Assembly: GCA_029212905.1 (NCBI GenBank)
Contig: JARGPB010000009.1
Coordinates: forward strand, 1 to 64,000
Length of the DNA: 64,000 nt
Direction of reading: 5' to 3'
Source of the DNA: Thalassovita sp.
GTDB taxonomy: Bacteria; Pseudomonadota; Alphaproteobacteria; Rhodobacterales; Rhodobacteraceae
The notes under the pieces were generated by a model that ran no database searches, was not told the DNA's origin, and saw only the letters and a list, made by a program, of their open reading frames with translations. The position numbers and the translations under genes were made by a program. Position 1 is the first letter of the stretch. Every line of letters begins with the position of its first letter. Positions 33,480 through 43,313 of the stretch are shown here, piece by piece.

Positions 33480-35274
33480 TGCAGTTGTCGCCGCGCAGGA
33501 GGCCTTCTTCGATCGCGACTGGAGCCGCATTCGCGGCAGCGTCCCGCGCGCCCGCGCAAAGCAGATGGCGCGTGCCGCCATGGGGCATTCGCCCGCGATC
33601 TTCAAAGCCATTCGCGATGGCGGCACACACAACAAAACGCAGCTGCGCAACCAGCTGGAATACCTGACCACAAAGTCGAGCTTCATCATCGACAGCCGTG
33701 GCACCTATGACGGCCAAAGCGTTCTGTCAGCCAAAGAGATCGAGCAGGTCACGCGCCGGTTTTCAGCGCAGTGGAATGAGGGGTTCCATCCCAAACTGGG
33801 GCACACCTCACATCTCTTGATGGCCTTTCCGATTGGCACGCGCGGCGAAGATGTCGCCGAGATCACGCGCGAGATTTGCGAGCGCTTCTTTCAGGGCGTA
33901 GGCAGCCACTTTGACTACATCGCCGCCGTGCATGAGGACCGGGACCACCCGCACGCCCACATCGTTCTGAACCGGCGCAGCAAAGATGGGGAGTTTTTCT
34001 TTCTGAAGGAAGGCCACCACTTCAACTACGACGGTTTTCGCGAGGCGATGGTGCAGGTGTCGGACCGCTATGGGCTGCGGCTTGAGGCGACGCGAAAACT
34101 CGAGCGTGGGATCACGACGAAGAGCCTAGGCGATGTAGAACAGCGTCGCGCGGAAGCCACGGGCCAGAAGTTGGCCGAGCGTGAGCGCGTGGGGCCAGAG
34201 CTTGATCGTGCCTTGGCTGAGGTGGCGCAGAACGCGCGGCTTTATCGCGGCTTGGCTGCCGAGGCCTCGCGCGAGAACCAGCATGACATTGCAGCAGCAT
34301 TGGACAAGGCCGCGACGCTTTTGGCGCAGGGCAAACCGATTGAAGCAGATGGAAAGGTATATGGCATGGCCGAAGAACAGCATTCATTTGATGAGGTCGT
34401 GGATGCCTTTCACGACAAGATCAACCAAGCCGAACGCATTGTCGCTGACGCCCCGGTGGAGCGGCGTGCGGCGCTCGAGCATGAGCTGAACGACATCTAT
34501 CGCTCTTTGTCGCATCTCAGCCCAATGGGAACGCAATCCCATACCTTGCTCGAAGATGCGTCCAAAAGTGGGATCTATTCCGCTGCGAATATACGGGCCG
34601 AGGCCCAAGGCGCTTTGCAGGAGCCAGCGCTCGCCGAACGTCTTGAGCAGGCTTTGAAAGGCACCGGGATTAACGCACAAGAGGTGACGCGCCGCGTCGA
34701 AATCGGCGCAGGCAATGCCGCGTTAGAGCGGCAATGGCTTGGACAGGACTTGAAGGCGATTGCCGAGAAGGACGGCTTTGACCTGTCACGCGCCGATGAG
34801 CTCGAGAAAGCAATCGACCGTCTCGACCAGGTGCACAGTGATCTGGGCCGCGTGTTGGCCGAGACGCAGGTTCTCAAAGACAGCGGGGTGGTAGATGTCG
34901 ACCGGCAGGAAGCCATCATCGACCAGCTGCCGCCGACCACCGCTGACATCCTGAACCGCATGAGGGACGACCCAACCGCAGATCCATTCCGCAGCGATCT
35001 GGAACGCGAGACCTTCCGCGCTGAGCTGGAGAAACTGGTCGGTGAAGAGGGTGCCCCGGACTTGGCGATTGGCGACGAGACCACGCTCGAGGAACATATC
35101 GAAGACCGCTTGGACCGGCTCTATGCGGCTAAGGCCTATCTGCAGAGCGATGCCACCCTGGCGAACAGTGTGGCGATGGAGCATGTCCTCGACGAAATCG
35201 CCAATGAAGAAATTGATGTTCAACGCGAGCGGCACGTCGATGGCGATGGCGAAAAGGGTGTGACGCATGGGTAA
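33466..35274 (+). CDS. Relaxase / mobilization nuclease (MOBP-like)
   Basis: A 602-aa relaxase from ATG 33466. The N-terminal nuclease domain has a candidate catalytic Tyr66 (RNQLEYLTTKS) and the metal-binding three-histidine motif HEDRDHPHAH (His161, His163, His165, with His156 in front). It would nick oriT, stay bound to the 5' end and pilot the strand through the T4SS. Residues 230-600 are long acidic helices, probably coiled coil, ending in the T4SS signal region. It overlaps the coupling-protein start by 8 bp. Family placement as VirD2/MOBP-like is from motif style. Confidence 0.88.
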   Translation: MARNSAVVAAQEAFFDRDWSRIRGSVPRARAKQMARAAMGHSPAIFKAIRDGGTHNKTQLRNQLEYLTTKSSFIIDSRGTYDGQSVLSAKEIEQVTRRFSAQWNEGFHPKLGHTSHLLMAFPIGTRGEDVAEITREICERFFQGVGSHFDYIAAVHEDRDHPHAHIVLNRRSKDGEFFFLKEGHHFNYDGFREAMVQVSDRYGLRLEATRKLERGITTKSLGDVEQRRAEATGQKLAERERVGPELDRALAEVAQNARLYRGLAAEASRENQHDIAAALDKAATLLAQGKPIEADGKVYGMAEEQHSFDEVVDAFHDKINQAERIVADAPVERRAALEHELNDIYRSLSHLSPMGTQSHTLLEDASKSGIYSAANIRAEAQGALQEPALAERLEQALKGTGINAQEVTRRVEIGAGNAALERQWLGQDLKAIAEKDGFDLSRADELEKAIDRLDQVHSDLGRVLAETQVLKDSGVVDVDRQEAIIDQLPPTTADILNRMRDDPTADPFRSDLERETFRAELEKLVGEEGAPDLAIGDETTLEEHIEDRLDRLYAAKAYLQSDATLANSVAMEHVLDEIANEEIDVQRERHVDGDGEKGVTHG

Positions 35275-37159
35275 GGCGCAGATCGCACTCGGCGTCATGA
35301 GCTTTGCTCTTCTGGGCGCGGTGCTGGGCTATGTTCTAGCATCGGCCTTTCTGACGTTCCGCTGGTTCGGGGTCGGGGCGGATATCGATTTCCTGATGTT
35401 GGCACGCAGCTATGGGGTTCTCCGAATGACCCATCCCGACAATATGCAGATCGTTCACTTGATCGTGGGCATCAGCACTTGCGCGGGTGTTTTGCTCAGC
35501 GCTGTGTTGATGAACGACGCACTGACCAAGTTCGGTGAAACCCACTGGCAGCATATGTCCGAGATGAAGCGGAACGGCTTTTTTGGCAAGCCCGGCCACG
35601 GGTTTGTCCTCGGCAAAATGGGTAAGCCCAAGAGCCGCAAACCCTTTGTCATGTCTAAGGTATTCCCCCATGCCTTGATCGTTGCCCCCACCGGGCGCGG
35701 TAAAACGACGGGTTTTGTTATCCCAAACCTTCTGACCTATCAGGGCAGCGCGGTGGTGCTGGACGTGAAGGGCGAGAACTTCGAGACGACGGCGCGGCAC
35801 AGGGCATCGCAAGGCGACAAAGTCTTTAGGTTCGCGCCCACGGATTGGAAAGATGGGCGCTCGCACCGCTACAATCCTTTGTTGCGCATATCGGCGCTGG
35901 ACAACGTCGATCGCCAGCAGATGGAGCTGCAGCTTCTAGCATCGCTGTTCTTGCAAGCTGATAGCGACCGGGTCCAAGGGCTTCTCGATGGTGGTATCGA
36001 TCTGTTCGTGGCGGCAGGACTTTTGGCGTTCGAGCGAAAGCGGCCGACCTTGGGCGAAATCTACCGGATCACGGCTTCAGGCGGAGACAAGCAGAAGGAA
36101 TATCGCCGCCGCGCCGATGAAGTGGTCAATCCAGCTGCCAAGCTGATTTTCATGCGCATGGCTTCGACTAACAACGATACCCTGACCTCCTATCTGTCGC
36201 TTCTCATGACCTCGGGCCTCAAGCAGTGGTCAAACCCCGCGATCGACCGCGCAACCGCAACGTCAGACTTCGATTTCCGCGACATCCGAAAGACGCCGTT
36301 TTCTGTCTATCTCGTGGTCGAGCCGCTGATGGTGAAACCCCTCGCGCCACTGATCCGCTTGTTCTTCTCGGACTTGCTGGCATCGCTGCAGGACCATGAA
36401 CCTGGCAAGGACGAGCCCTGGCCGGTGATGATCATGCTCGACGAGTTCAACCGTCTGGGCAAAATGCCCATCGTTCTGGACAGCATTGAAACACTGCGAT
36501 CATACCGGGCGAACCTCGCGATCGTCACACAGACGATCCCGGCGCTAGATGAAATCTACGGCGAAAATGCCCGGCGTGCCTTGCAGGGCAACGCGGGTAT
36601 CAAGCTCTATCTGACCCCGTCAGATGCAAAGACCATCGAAGAGCTCAGCAAAGCCGTCGGCAAAACAACCAAGCGCGTTGTGACCCGCTCGCGATCGGTC
36701 GGCCGAAACCCCTTCGCCGGGCGCAGTATGTCTGAACGGACCGAAGAAACCGCCTTGCTGCCAGAGGACGAGGCGCGGCGCATGGATCTTGATGACATCG
36801 TTCTAGTGGTAGACGCGCAAATGCCCGTGCGGGCCAAGCGGATCAAATACTACGAAGATCGGTTCTTCAAACAGATTTTCGACAAACAGACCGGCGATCT
36901 GCCATATCCCACAGCGGGGGACCAGATGCGTGGCTTGCAAGGTCAGATCAAAGCTCTGGAGGCGAAGATTGGGGCGCTTGAGGTGCCGCGAGCGGTTTCA
37001 GGTGACGGCTCTAAAGGTGGTGGGAAACGGCGCGATGAGATTGACGGTTTGGCCAACGAAGAACGGGGGGCGGCACCGGGCGAAAAGCCTAGTTTGAATG
37101 AGTATCAAGCAGGAGCTGAACGGGTGGAGAGATTTATGGAGGAGGCAGCTCGGGGATGA
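35267..37159 (+). CDS. virD4: VirD4/TraG-type coupling protein
   Basis: A 630-aa inner-membrane ATPase that hands the relaxase-DNA complex to the T4SS. Two N-terminal transmembrane helices (about 7-29 and 63-82) precede the ATPase domain with Walker A VAPTGRGKT (139-147) and Walker B VMIMLDEFNRLG. The TraG motif RFAPTDW and SRHYNP-like SHRYNPLL are present. The C-terminus (about 555-630) carries a short coiled coil and a charged tail. It is the third gene of the mob operon. Confidence 0.93.
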   Translation: MGKAQIALGVMSFALLGAVLGYVLASAFLTFRWFGVGADIDFLMLARSYGVLRMTHPDNMQIVHLIVGISTCAGVLLSAVLMNDALTKFGETHWQHMSEMKRNGFFGKPGHGFVLGKMGKPKSRKPFVMSKVFPHALIVAPTGRGKTTGFVIPNLLTYQGSAVVLDVKGENFETTARHRASQGDKVFRFAPTDWKDGRSHRYNPLLRISALDNVDRQQMELQLLASLFLQADSDRVQGLLDGGIDLFVAAGLLAFERKRPTLGEIYRITASGGDKQKEYRRRADEVVNPAAKLIFMRMASTNNDTLTSYLSLLMTSGLKQWSNPAIDRATATSDFDFRDIRKTPFSVYLVVEPLMVKPLAPLIRLFFSDLLASLQDHEPGKDEPWPVMIMLDEFNRLGKMPIVLDSIETLRSYRANLAIVTQTIPALDEIYGENARRALQGNAGIKLYLTPSDAKTIEELSKAVGKTTKRVVTRSRSVGRNPFAGRSMSERTEETALLPEDEARRMDLDDIVLVVDAQMPVRAKRIKYYEDRFFKQIFDKQTGDLPYPTAGDQMRGLQGQIKALEAKIGALEVPRAVSGDGSKGGGKRRDEIDGLANEERGAAPGEKPSLNEYQAGAERVERFMEEAARG

Positions 37160-37483
37160 AGGGCGAAAACCAGTCATTCGCTGCAAGTGCGAGAGCTCTG
37201 GCGCAATCTGGGGAAAGCCGCCGTTCAAAGAGAGGTCTAATCCACGAATGCTGCAGACGATCTAATGGCGGCAGTGAGCTCTGACCTTAAGCCAATCTTA
37301 ACTTTAATTAAAGCGTTGAATTAATCCCGTCGGGCTATTCGTCACCGATTTCAACCGTGCCGCAAATAAAACGATTTACTTTCTTGATGTGGCCAAAGTT
37401 CAAGCACAGGGCTTTCCTCTAATTGTCAGGATTGCGATTAGGCCACTGGTGGCCGTGATAAACTCAGACCAACGGATGTATTC
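37160..37483. other. Intergenic region after the mob operon
   Basis: This 324-bp stretch holds a perfect 12-bp palindrome CTTTAATTAAAG (37302-37313) in an AT-rich patch that may be part of the promoter of the Sel1-repeat gene. No gene is seen. Confidence 0.4.
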
Positions 37484-38506
37484 ATGAAAACATTTGCTAT
37501 TGCACTGACGCTAGCCTTGGGGCCGATGCCCTGCACCGCCCAAAACTTTGAGGCAGGGTTAGTCGCCTACGACCAAGGCGATTATGCCGAAGCACTGCGA
37601 GAATGGGAGCCATTGGCCAGAGAAGGGGATGCCGAGGCGCAAAACAAAATTGGTGAGATGTATGAGTTTGGCGACGGCGTAACGTATGACGCCGCCGAGG
37701 CGATGCGCTGGTATCGTCTCTCAGCAGGACAAGGCAATGCTGCAGGACAATTCAATCTCGGCTGGATGTACGCAACCGGTCACGGCGTAGCGCAAGATTA
37801 TGCCGAGGCGGCGCGCTGGTATCGTATGTCAGCGGAGCAAGGACATGCCACAGGGCAAACCAGTCTCGGCCAGTTGTATGACCAAGGCCAAGGCGTGACA
37901 CAAAATGATGCCGAAGCTGTGAGGTGGTATAGCCTCGCCGCAGAGCAGGGGCATGCCCTGGCACAAACCCGTCTCGGCCATATGTACCGCCAAGGCTTAG
38001 GCGTGGCGCAGGACTATAACGAAGCGTTGAGGTTGTACCATCTTGCCGCAGAGCAGAACTACGGGCAGGGGCAGGCTAGCCTCGGAATCATGTACGACAA
38101 CGGCTGGGGAGTGGCACAGGACTATACCGAAGCTGTAAGGTGGTATCGCTTGGCCGTCGAGCAAGGCGAAGCATCCGCGCAGAACAACCTCGGCGTCAAG
38201 TATGACAAGGGCTTAGGCGTGGCACAGGACTATGCCGAGGCGGCACGCTGGTATCGCTTGGCCGCAGAGCAGGGTGATGCGCTTGCACAAAATAGTCTTG
38301 GCGGCATGTACGCAACCGGCCAAGGCGTGACGCAGGACTACGTCACTGCTTTTATGTGGGCAAATATTGCTGCGACGAACGGAAATACGGATGCGCGCAG
38401 GAACCGAGATAGCATCGCAGGCCGGATGACTGCTGCCGAAATAGCTGAGGCGGAGCGGCGCACCACAACGTGCATAGGGTCCAAATACTATGTGGCTTGC
38501 GATTAG
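37484..38506 (+). CDS. Secreted Sel1-repeat (TPR-like) protein
   Basis: A 340-aa protein with an N-terminal signal peptide (MKTFAIALTLALGPMPCTAQ). Seven to eight tandem 36-residue Sel1 repeats follow, each of the form AEAARWYRLAAEQGDALAQ-N-LG-MY-GQGV. A short tail has two cysteines. Sel1 repeats form a superhelical protein-binding scaffold, often periplasmic. The repeats are very alike at DNA level (108-bp period), which makes the gene prone to length change by recombination. It lies between the mob operon and the T4SS operon; a link with transfer is possible but not shown. Confidence 0.82.
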   Translation: MKTFAIALTLALGPMPCTAQNFEAGLVAYDQGDYAEALREWEPLAREGDAEAQNKIGEMYEFGDGVTYDAAEAMRWYRLSAGQGNAAGQFNLGWMYATGHGVAQDYAEAARWYRMSAEQGHATGQTSLGQLYDQGQGVTQNDAEAVRWYSLAAEQGHALAQTRLGHMYRQGLGVAQDYNEALRLYHLAAEQNYGQGQASLGIMYDNGWGVAQDYTEAVRWYRLAVEQGEASAQNNLGVKYDKGLGVAQDYAEAARWYRLAAEQGDALAQNSLGGMYATGQGVTQDYVTAFMWANIAATNGNTDARRNRDSIAGRMTAAEIAEAERRTTTCIGSKYYVACD

Positions 38507-38557
38507 AAGGCCGCATAAATCTTATCAAGACTTGAAAACTTGGGAAAGAACAAAACC

Positions 38558-38953
38558 ATGAAAATTAGCGCCCTATCCTTATCACTTGCAATTATTGGGA
38601 GCTCGGCAACGTCACAAGACATCACGCAAATTTCTTGTGATGCTGTAGAGTACGAGGCTAGAGCTATGAATGGCCGTTCTTCAACAAGTGAATTTCCATT
38701 TTACAATATAGAAATTGAACTTAGTGGTTCGACTGTAGTCGGGTCTAGGAACATTCATGGATGTAGTCGGGATTATGCATTTGACGTTTCAGATAATCGA
38801 ATCGATGTCAGATGCAGGGGGAGCGTAGTCGAGGCATCGCTTTCAATTAGTAGAATTTCGGGGGAATTTTCATACTCTGGGCGAGATGATACAAACGGAG
38901 TTGTGTATTGGGCGACTGGTAGTTGTGAGAGACACACCGGTCAGAAGTTTTAG
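38558..38953 (+). CDS. Small secreted protein, unknown
   Basis: A 131-aa protein from ATG 38558 (MKISALSLSLAIIGSSATSQ, signal peptide). The mature part is beta-rich with four cysteines (ISCDAVEYEAR, IHGCSRDYAF, VRCRGSVVE, GSCERHTGQ), probably two disulfides. AT-rich codon use contrasts with the Sel1 gene 51 bp upstream. I recognise no family. Confidence 0.5.
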   Translation: MKISALSLSLAIIGSSATSQDITQISCDAVEYEARAMNGRSSTSEFPFYNIEIELSGSTVVGSRNIHGCSRDYAFDVSDNRIDVRCRGSVVEASLSISRISGEFSYSGRDDTNGVVYWATGSCERHTGQKF

Positions 38954-39118
38954 TCAACCGAAGCTTAGAAACTGGTGCTCCCCCAAATGGCGAATGCAAC
39001 TTTGTCCGGGTGTATGAATTCGACCATCGCCAGATTTCGAGCGCGCAGCGAATGGCGGCAATGCGGGCTGCGACCGCAGCATCGAGAAGGTAGTGCGAAG
39101 GTCCGATGAGGGCCGATC

Positions 39119-40114
39119 TCACCCCAGCCGCTTGGCCCGTTCAGCCACCCTCTGAACTATCGAAACAGTCGCACCACCCGCTTGCCGTATTCCAGCCCCG
39201 GCGATCTCAGCATTCGACCTCGTCCCAAACCGCGCCCGCGCCCGTGACCCTTTGGTGCCAATCAAGCCCTTTGCGAACCCGCCTGGGCCGGGAATGCTCG
39301 GTGGTCCTGCCATCATGAAGTTGCCTGAGATTGAGCGCACGATAAGCGGGGTGGCGATGATCATGCCGCCTGCGAGGAACATCATCATGAAGAAGGGCAC
39401 TAGTGCGCCGATGTTGCTTGCGCCAGAGGGATCTCCGAGTTCGGTCATTAGCGAGCGTGACATGCCGACGACCGTGGAGAACACCCCTGCGATCACGAGG
39501 GGGTAGAGCGCATAGGATACCGTGCTGGACAGCCAGCGGTGGAAATAGTCCTTGCTGACATCAAAAAGCGAAAGTGCGATCATGATGGGGGCGATGCCGA
39601 TCATGAAGGCCAGCATGATCTTGGCGAAGATCAGGACAAGGCCGCAGAGCGCGCCGATGACGCCCAGGAGGAATGCGCCAATCGCACCGATGAGGGCACC
39701 GGCCATCCAATGCATGTTGTCACCGGCCGCGTTCAGGTAGTCGCCAAATTCTTCGATAAGATCGTCAAAGGCCTCGGCAAAGTAGGATGCACCTGCGCCG
39801 CCGCCAAGCCCCGCCACCATGCCGCCCGCAAGTTGGTCTAGGCCATCAATCAGGGCGCTCGCCACCGCGTTGAATTGGACCCAGTTCATCGCAAAGATGG
39901 AGATCAGCATAAGCTTGAGGGTGAACCAGAAGGCAGTCCGCCCATCCATGGATTTGTACTGAAACACCACGTTGATAAAGACGCCGATCACGGCGAGCGT
40001 CGAGGCCACGGCAATGACGCCGCCAAGCTGACTGGCGACGTTGCCAAAGGTGGTTTGGGCCGCGTCTTCCAGAAAGTTGTCGGTTGTCTCGACCATCCAG
40101 GTGACGACGCCCAT
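39119..40114 (-). CDS. virB6: VirB6/TrbL-type T4SS membrane protein
   Basis: A 331-aa polytopic inner-membrane protein with about six hydrophobic segments (residues 28-52, 66-84, 138-166, 170-190, 200-225, 238-262) and a Gly-rich loop (GGMVAGLGGGAGA). It matches VirB6/TrbL proteins that form the inner-membrane channel through which DNA passes. It is the last gene of the T4SS operon. The cytoplasmic C-terminus is basic (GSRARARFGTRSN). Confidence 0.88.
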   Translation of the reverse strand: MGVVTWMVETTDNFLEDAAQTTFGNVASQLGGVIAVASTLAVIGVFINVVFQYKSMDGRTAFWFTLKLMLISIFAMNWVQFNAVASALIDGLDQLAGGMVAGLGGGAGASYFAEAFDDLIEEFGDYLNAAGDNMHWMAGALIGAIGAFLLGVIGALCGLVLIFAKIMLAFMIGIAPIMIALSLFDVSKDYFHRWLSSTVSYALYPLVIAGVFSTVVGMSRSLMTELGDPSGASNIGALVPFFMMMFLAGGMIIATPLIVRSISGNFMMAGPPSIPGPGGFAKGLIGTKGSRARARFGTRSNAEIAGAGIRQAGGATVSIVQRVAERAKRLG

Positions 40115-40123
40115 TGGGTGCTC

Positions 40124-40315
40124 CTATGCTTTCTCGGTAGGGTTAACACGCCAGATGTCGCGCTTCAGAAAGGCCTTCAGGATATGCTCGCCGTCGAAAT
40201 CTGGCACGACGGAGACCAGCTCCCAGCCGTCCTGACCAAGGGCGCTCAGCTGCGCTTCGATCTTCGGTGGCTTGGTTTTGGCGGTGTTGATCTGTTCAAT
40301 CTTGTATTCAAACAT
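40124..40315 (-). CDS. DUF4177-type small protein
   Basis: A 63-aa protein from ATG 40315 (MFEYKIEQINTAK); a longer frame from 40384 would run into virB11 coding sequence. It has the DUF4177 pattern: two strands, then LSALGQDGWELVSVVP. It overlaps the virB11 end by 8 bp. Its role in the operon is not known. Confidence 0.7.
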   Translation of the reverse strand: MFEYKIEQINTAKTKPPKIEAQLSALGQDGWELVSVVPDFDGEHILKAFLKRDIWRVNPTEKA

Positions 40316-41303
40316 GGGCTGTTTCCTTCGAATGGGCCGGATCAATCGGCAGGTAGAATTCGGTAATACCGCGCGCACCTTCATGGCGACCGGCTTGAAT
40401 GATCACATCGATCGAACGAGTGATGTAGTCGCTCATGTCCTGGTAGGTCATGGGCACGTCGGTTTTCAGGGCGGCGATGGCGAGGCGCTGGACCGCCAGT
40501 TGCGGCGTTTCAGCATGCAGCGTGGTCAGCGAGCCACCATGCCCGGTGTTGATGGCCTCGAGGAAGGTCATCGCCTCCTTGCCGCGTACTTCGCCCAAGA
40601 CGATGCGGTCTGGCCGCATGCGGAGGGTAGAGGTCAGCAGGACATCCGCGCTGCGCGTGGCTTCGTCCCGGTCAGACATCAGCGTGACGACATTGGGTTG
40701 CTTCGGTCGCAGTTCAGCGGCCTCTTCAATGGTGATGATACGCTCGTCGGCGGGTACGAAGGAGAGGATCTTGCGCGCCGTGATGGTCTTGCCCGTTGAG
40801 GTGCCGCCGGACACGATCATGTTGAGCTTGTGCGTGACGCAAAATTTGATCGCGGCGTCGATGTCGCCTGTGGCCACGACATCGCGCAACTCGGCATTGC
40901 GCTTGTGTCTTGCACCCTCGTTGCTGCGCTCTTTTCCGAACAGGTAGGACAGTTTGATCTGTTCCAATGGAAGGTCGGCGAAGAACCGCAAAGAAATCGC
41001 ATAGCCGCCATCGACAGCGGGGGGCTGAATGACTTGCGCGCGGATTGGGCGGTCACGGTAGGTGATGCTGACCGATACGATCGGTTTGGTTCGGCTGAGC
41101 GTGGTGTTCGCGGCTGACGCAATCTGATTGCCCAAGTCCTTGATCTCGTTGGGCGAGAGCTGTCGACTGACGCGCCGCATAAAGTGATCCCCCTGAAACT
41201 CGGCCCACAGCGTGCCGTCGGGGTTGATGCAAAGCTCGATCAGCTTCGGATCACGCGCCTCGGGGATCTTGTCCATTGAGCTTTGCAGATAGCTGGCCGC
41301 CAT
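40308..41303 (-). CDS. virB11: VirB11 T4SS ATPase
   Basis: A 331-aa hexameric traffic ATPase. Walker A is GGTSTGKT (166-173); the Asp box and Walker B lie in ITIEEAAELR and IVLGEVRGKEAMTFL; the His box is GHGGSLTTLHAETP. It powers substrate translocation together with VirB4 and VirD4. Length and motif spacing are typical. It follows virB10 by 2 bp. Confidence 0.96.
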   Translation of the reverse strand: MAASYLQSSMDKIPEARDPKLIELCINPDGTLWAEFQGDHFMRRVSRQLSPNEIKDLGNQIASAANTTLSRTKPIVSVSITYRDRPIRAQVIQPPAVDGGYAISLRFFADLPLEQIKLSYLFGKERSNEGARHKRNAELRDVVATGDIDAAIKFCVTHKLNMIVSGGTSTGKTITARKILSFVPADERIITIEEAAELRPKQPNVVTLMSDRDEATRSADVLLTSTLRMRPDRIVLGEVRGKEAMTFLEAINTGHGGSLTTLHAETPQLAVQRLAIAALKTDVPMTYQDMSDYITRSIDVIIQAGRHEGARGITEFYLPIDPAHSKETAHV

Positions 41304-41305
41304 GA

Positions 41306-42622
41306 TCAGAAAATCTCTAGATCGCGATCGACCATCACGGTGACACGGGCACCTTGATCGACATAGATCACGGGCGAGACGGAGAGGTATTCGCCGATCA
41401 CGCTTTGCGCGCTGTCTTGCAGGTCTTCGCCAATGCCTTCCAGAACATCAGAGGTGATCTCATCTTCGGTGTTCTGGGCTGCCACGGCGGGCAAGGCTCC
41501 GATCAGCGATATCAGTGCAGCTGACCCGAACCGCGTGCCAAAGCGGCTGTCGACGAAACCGGTCGTGCCGGAGCGACCCAGTTCGTCGCCACCAAAGGCG
41601 CTGATTTCAACGGTCTGGTTGCTGGGGAGAATGATCCGGTCCCAGGCAATCGTCACGCGTTGCTGTGCGATGTCGAGGCCAGATTGATACCGCCCGATCA
41701 ACCGCGCCCCGCGCGGGATCAGGATCCGCGAGCCGTCGTAAGCATGGACATCTTCAGACACCATCGCGCGGACCAGGCCAGCGAGCGAGCTATCGATTGC
41801 TGTCTCCAGAACGGCCTGGATCATCGTGCCCTGAACAACCGTGTTTGACGGGTTCACGATCAACTGGGCCTGTGTCACCTCGGCAGGTTCAGCGCCATTA
41901 CGGACAAAGTCTGTGTCGCCATCAAGTCGACGCTGCTCGGCGGCAGTATCATTATTGCCGTTTCCAGTGCCACCGAATGCGATGATCGGGCTGGCGATAC
42001 GGGCTTGCAGCTCCTCAAGTTCGGCTTGCCGCCGCCGCTCGAGCTCTTGAAGGCGCAGCTCCTCGGCCGTGGGGCCGGTCGGTGCTGGTGTGCGCGGTGT
42101 TTCAAGGCGCGCGAGTTCCAGATCGTTCTGCAGGCGTTGGATTTGCCGAGCACGTTCTTCCAGCTCTTCGCGCAAGGCGGCTTGCGTTGCTGCTGCCTCG
42201 CTACGCAGGGCATCGATCTCTGCACCCAAGGTATTCAATGCCTGGATGTCGACGGTCGGAGCCTCAGGTGCTGGCGCGTTGCGCAGTGCTTCAAGTTCGG
42301 CCCGCATAGCGTCCATTTGCGCGCGCAGCTCTTCTGTCTCGCTGTTTGGTTCTGACTCGGTTGGAGGTGGCGATGTGTCAATCGGTGAAGGGGTTGGCTC
42401 AAGGTCTCCAAACCCCGGACCGGCCGCTTGGAATTCATCCGGTAAGGCGGTTTCCAAGCTGTCGGGTTCAGAGCCGCCAGAGAAAAACAGCAAGAGACCA
42501 CCAAGGGCCATGATTGCCCCAGTGCCTAGGGCGATAGCGACAACAGACGGACGTGCCTTGCGGTTTTGTGGTTTGCCTTCAAGCGCTTCGAGGCGCTTCT
42601 TCAGCTCAGTTGTCTCACTCAT
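41306..42622 (-). CDS. virB10: VirB10 T4SS core-complex protein
   Basis: A 438-aa protein spanning both membranes. A cytoplasmic start (SETTELKKRLEAL), one transmembrane helix (about 27-47), a Pro/Glu-rich periplasmic stretch with coiled coil (95-200), and a C-terminal VirB10 beta-barrel domain (TVVQGTMIQAVLETAIDSSL, DGSRILIPRGARLIGRYQSG). It overlaps virB9 by 8 bp. With VirB7 and VirB9 it forms the outer-membrane core complex. Confidence 0.95.
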   Translation of the reverse strand: MSETTELKKRLEALEGKPQNRKARPSVVAIALGTGAIMALGGLLLFFSGGSEPDSLETALPDEFQAAGPGFGDLEPTPSPIDTSPPPTESEPNSETEELRAQMDAMRAELEALRNAPAPEAPTVDIQALNTLGAEIDALRSEAAATQAALREELEERARQIQRLQNDLELARLETPRTPAPTGPTAEELRLQELERRRQAELEELQARIASPIIAFGGTGNGNNDTAAEQRRLDGDTDFVRNGAEPAEVTQAQLIVNPSNTVVQGTMIQAVLETAIDSSLAGLVRAMVSEDVHAYDGSRILIPRGARLIGRYQSGLDIAQQRVTIAWDRIILPSNQTVEISAFGGDELGRSGTTGFVDSRFGTRFGSAALISLIGALPAVAAQNTEDEITSDVLEGIGEDLQDSAQSVIGEYLSVSPVIYVDQGARVTVMVDRDLEIF

Positions 42623-43310
42623 CGTGATTTGCCTCGCTCATCTCTTGAACGCAGATCTCGTCGTCGTCGAGCCTGAGAACCCATCGATCGCTGACACCCG
42701 ATACGCGGATCACGCCGTCTGGCCGGGCGAGCGCATTCACGCTGCGCTCATTGCCGCCGGACCAGCGAAAGATCGCGGGCAGCGGCGCGTTTGCGGCAAA
42801 GCGGAAATAGGTGAAGGTGCCGTCGTCCCAGATTTCTCGTGGGGTGATCTCGGATCGCGCGCTAACGCCATAAGCATGGTTTGCGGGCTGACTTGCGGCA
42901 ACTCGAGACTGCTGAGGGGCCGCCTCGGGATAGGTGAAGCGGATGACATAGAAGGTCGGCGAGCTCGCCTCGGTCACGTTGAAATAATAGCTGCGCCGGT
43001 TGGTGTAGACGGTGATATTGGTGTGCGCGCCGCGCGTGACGGGCTTGATCGCGAAGGCCTGACCGCCGGGCACGCCGTCCAAAAGGAAGCCTTCGGTATC
43101 GCCAGCAATGATCGAGCGGATGGTCTCGCCTTGGCCAAACTCGATGCTGGTCACATGGGTCAGGCTGGTGCGGATGCGGTAGACCTGCCCATCGTGATAG
43201 GTGGCGAGCCGGACGCGGGCATCATAGGGGCCTTGGCGCGGCTGGGTCTCTGCATAGGCGGTGCCAGCATGCGGAATTAGGAAGGCGAGGATCAGGAACA
43301 GGTGGCGCAT
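42615..43310 (-). CDS. virB9: VirB9 T4SS core-complex protein
   Basis: A 231-aa periplasmic protein with a signal peptide (MRHLFLILAFLIPHAGTA). The N-terminal domain (HDGQVYRIRTSLTHVTSIEF, GDTEGFLLDGV) and the C-terminal beta-sandwich (EIWDDGTFTYFRF, NALARPDGVIRVSGV) are characteristic of VirB9. It follows virB8 in gene order with a 3-bp gap. Confidence 0.94.
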   Translation of the reverse strand: MRHLFLILAFLIPHAGTAYAETQPRQGPYDARVRLATYHDGQVYRIRTSLTHVTSIEFGQGETIRSIIAGDTEGFLLDGVPGGQAFAIKPVTRGAHTNITVYTNRRSYYFNVTEASSPTFYVIRFTYPEAAPQQSRVAASQPANHAYGVSARSEITPREIWDDGTFTYFRFAANAPLPAIFRWSGGNERSVNALARPDGVIRVSGVSDRWVLRLDDDEICVQEMSEANHDE

Positions 43311-43313
43311 GGG

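Noticed and set aside
37484..38400. CRISPR-like periodic repeats
   Set aside because: The 108-bp period is coding: Sel1 repeats of 36 residues. No CRISPR array or cas gene is visible in the window.
42069..43280. Long plus-strand open frame (403 aa) opposite virB9/virB10
   Set aside because: It is the antisense shadow of two well-supported minus-strand genes; Ser/Arg-rich with no family resemblance.
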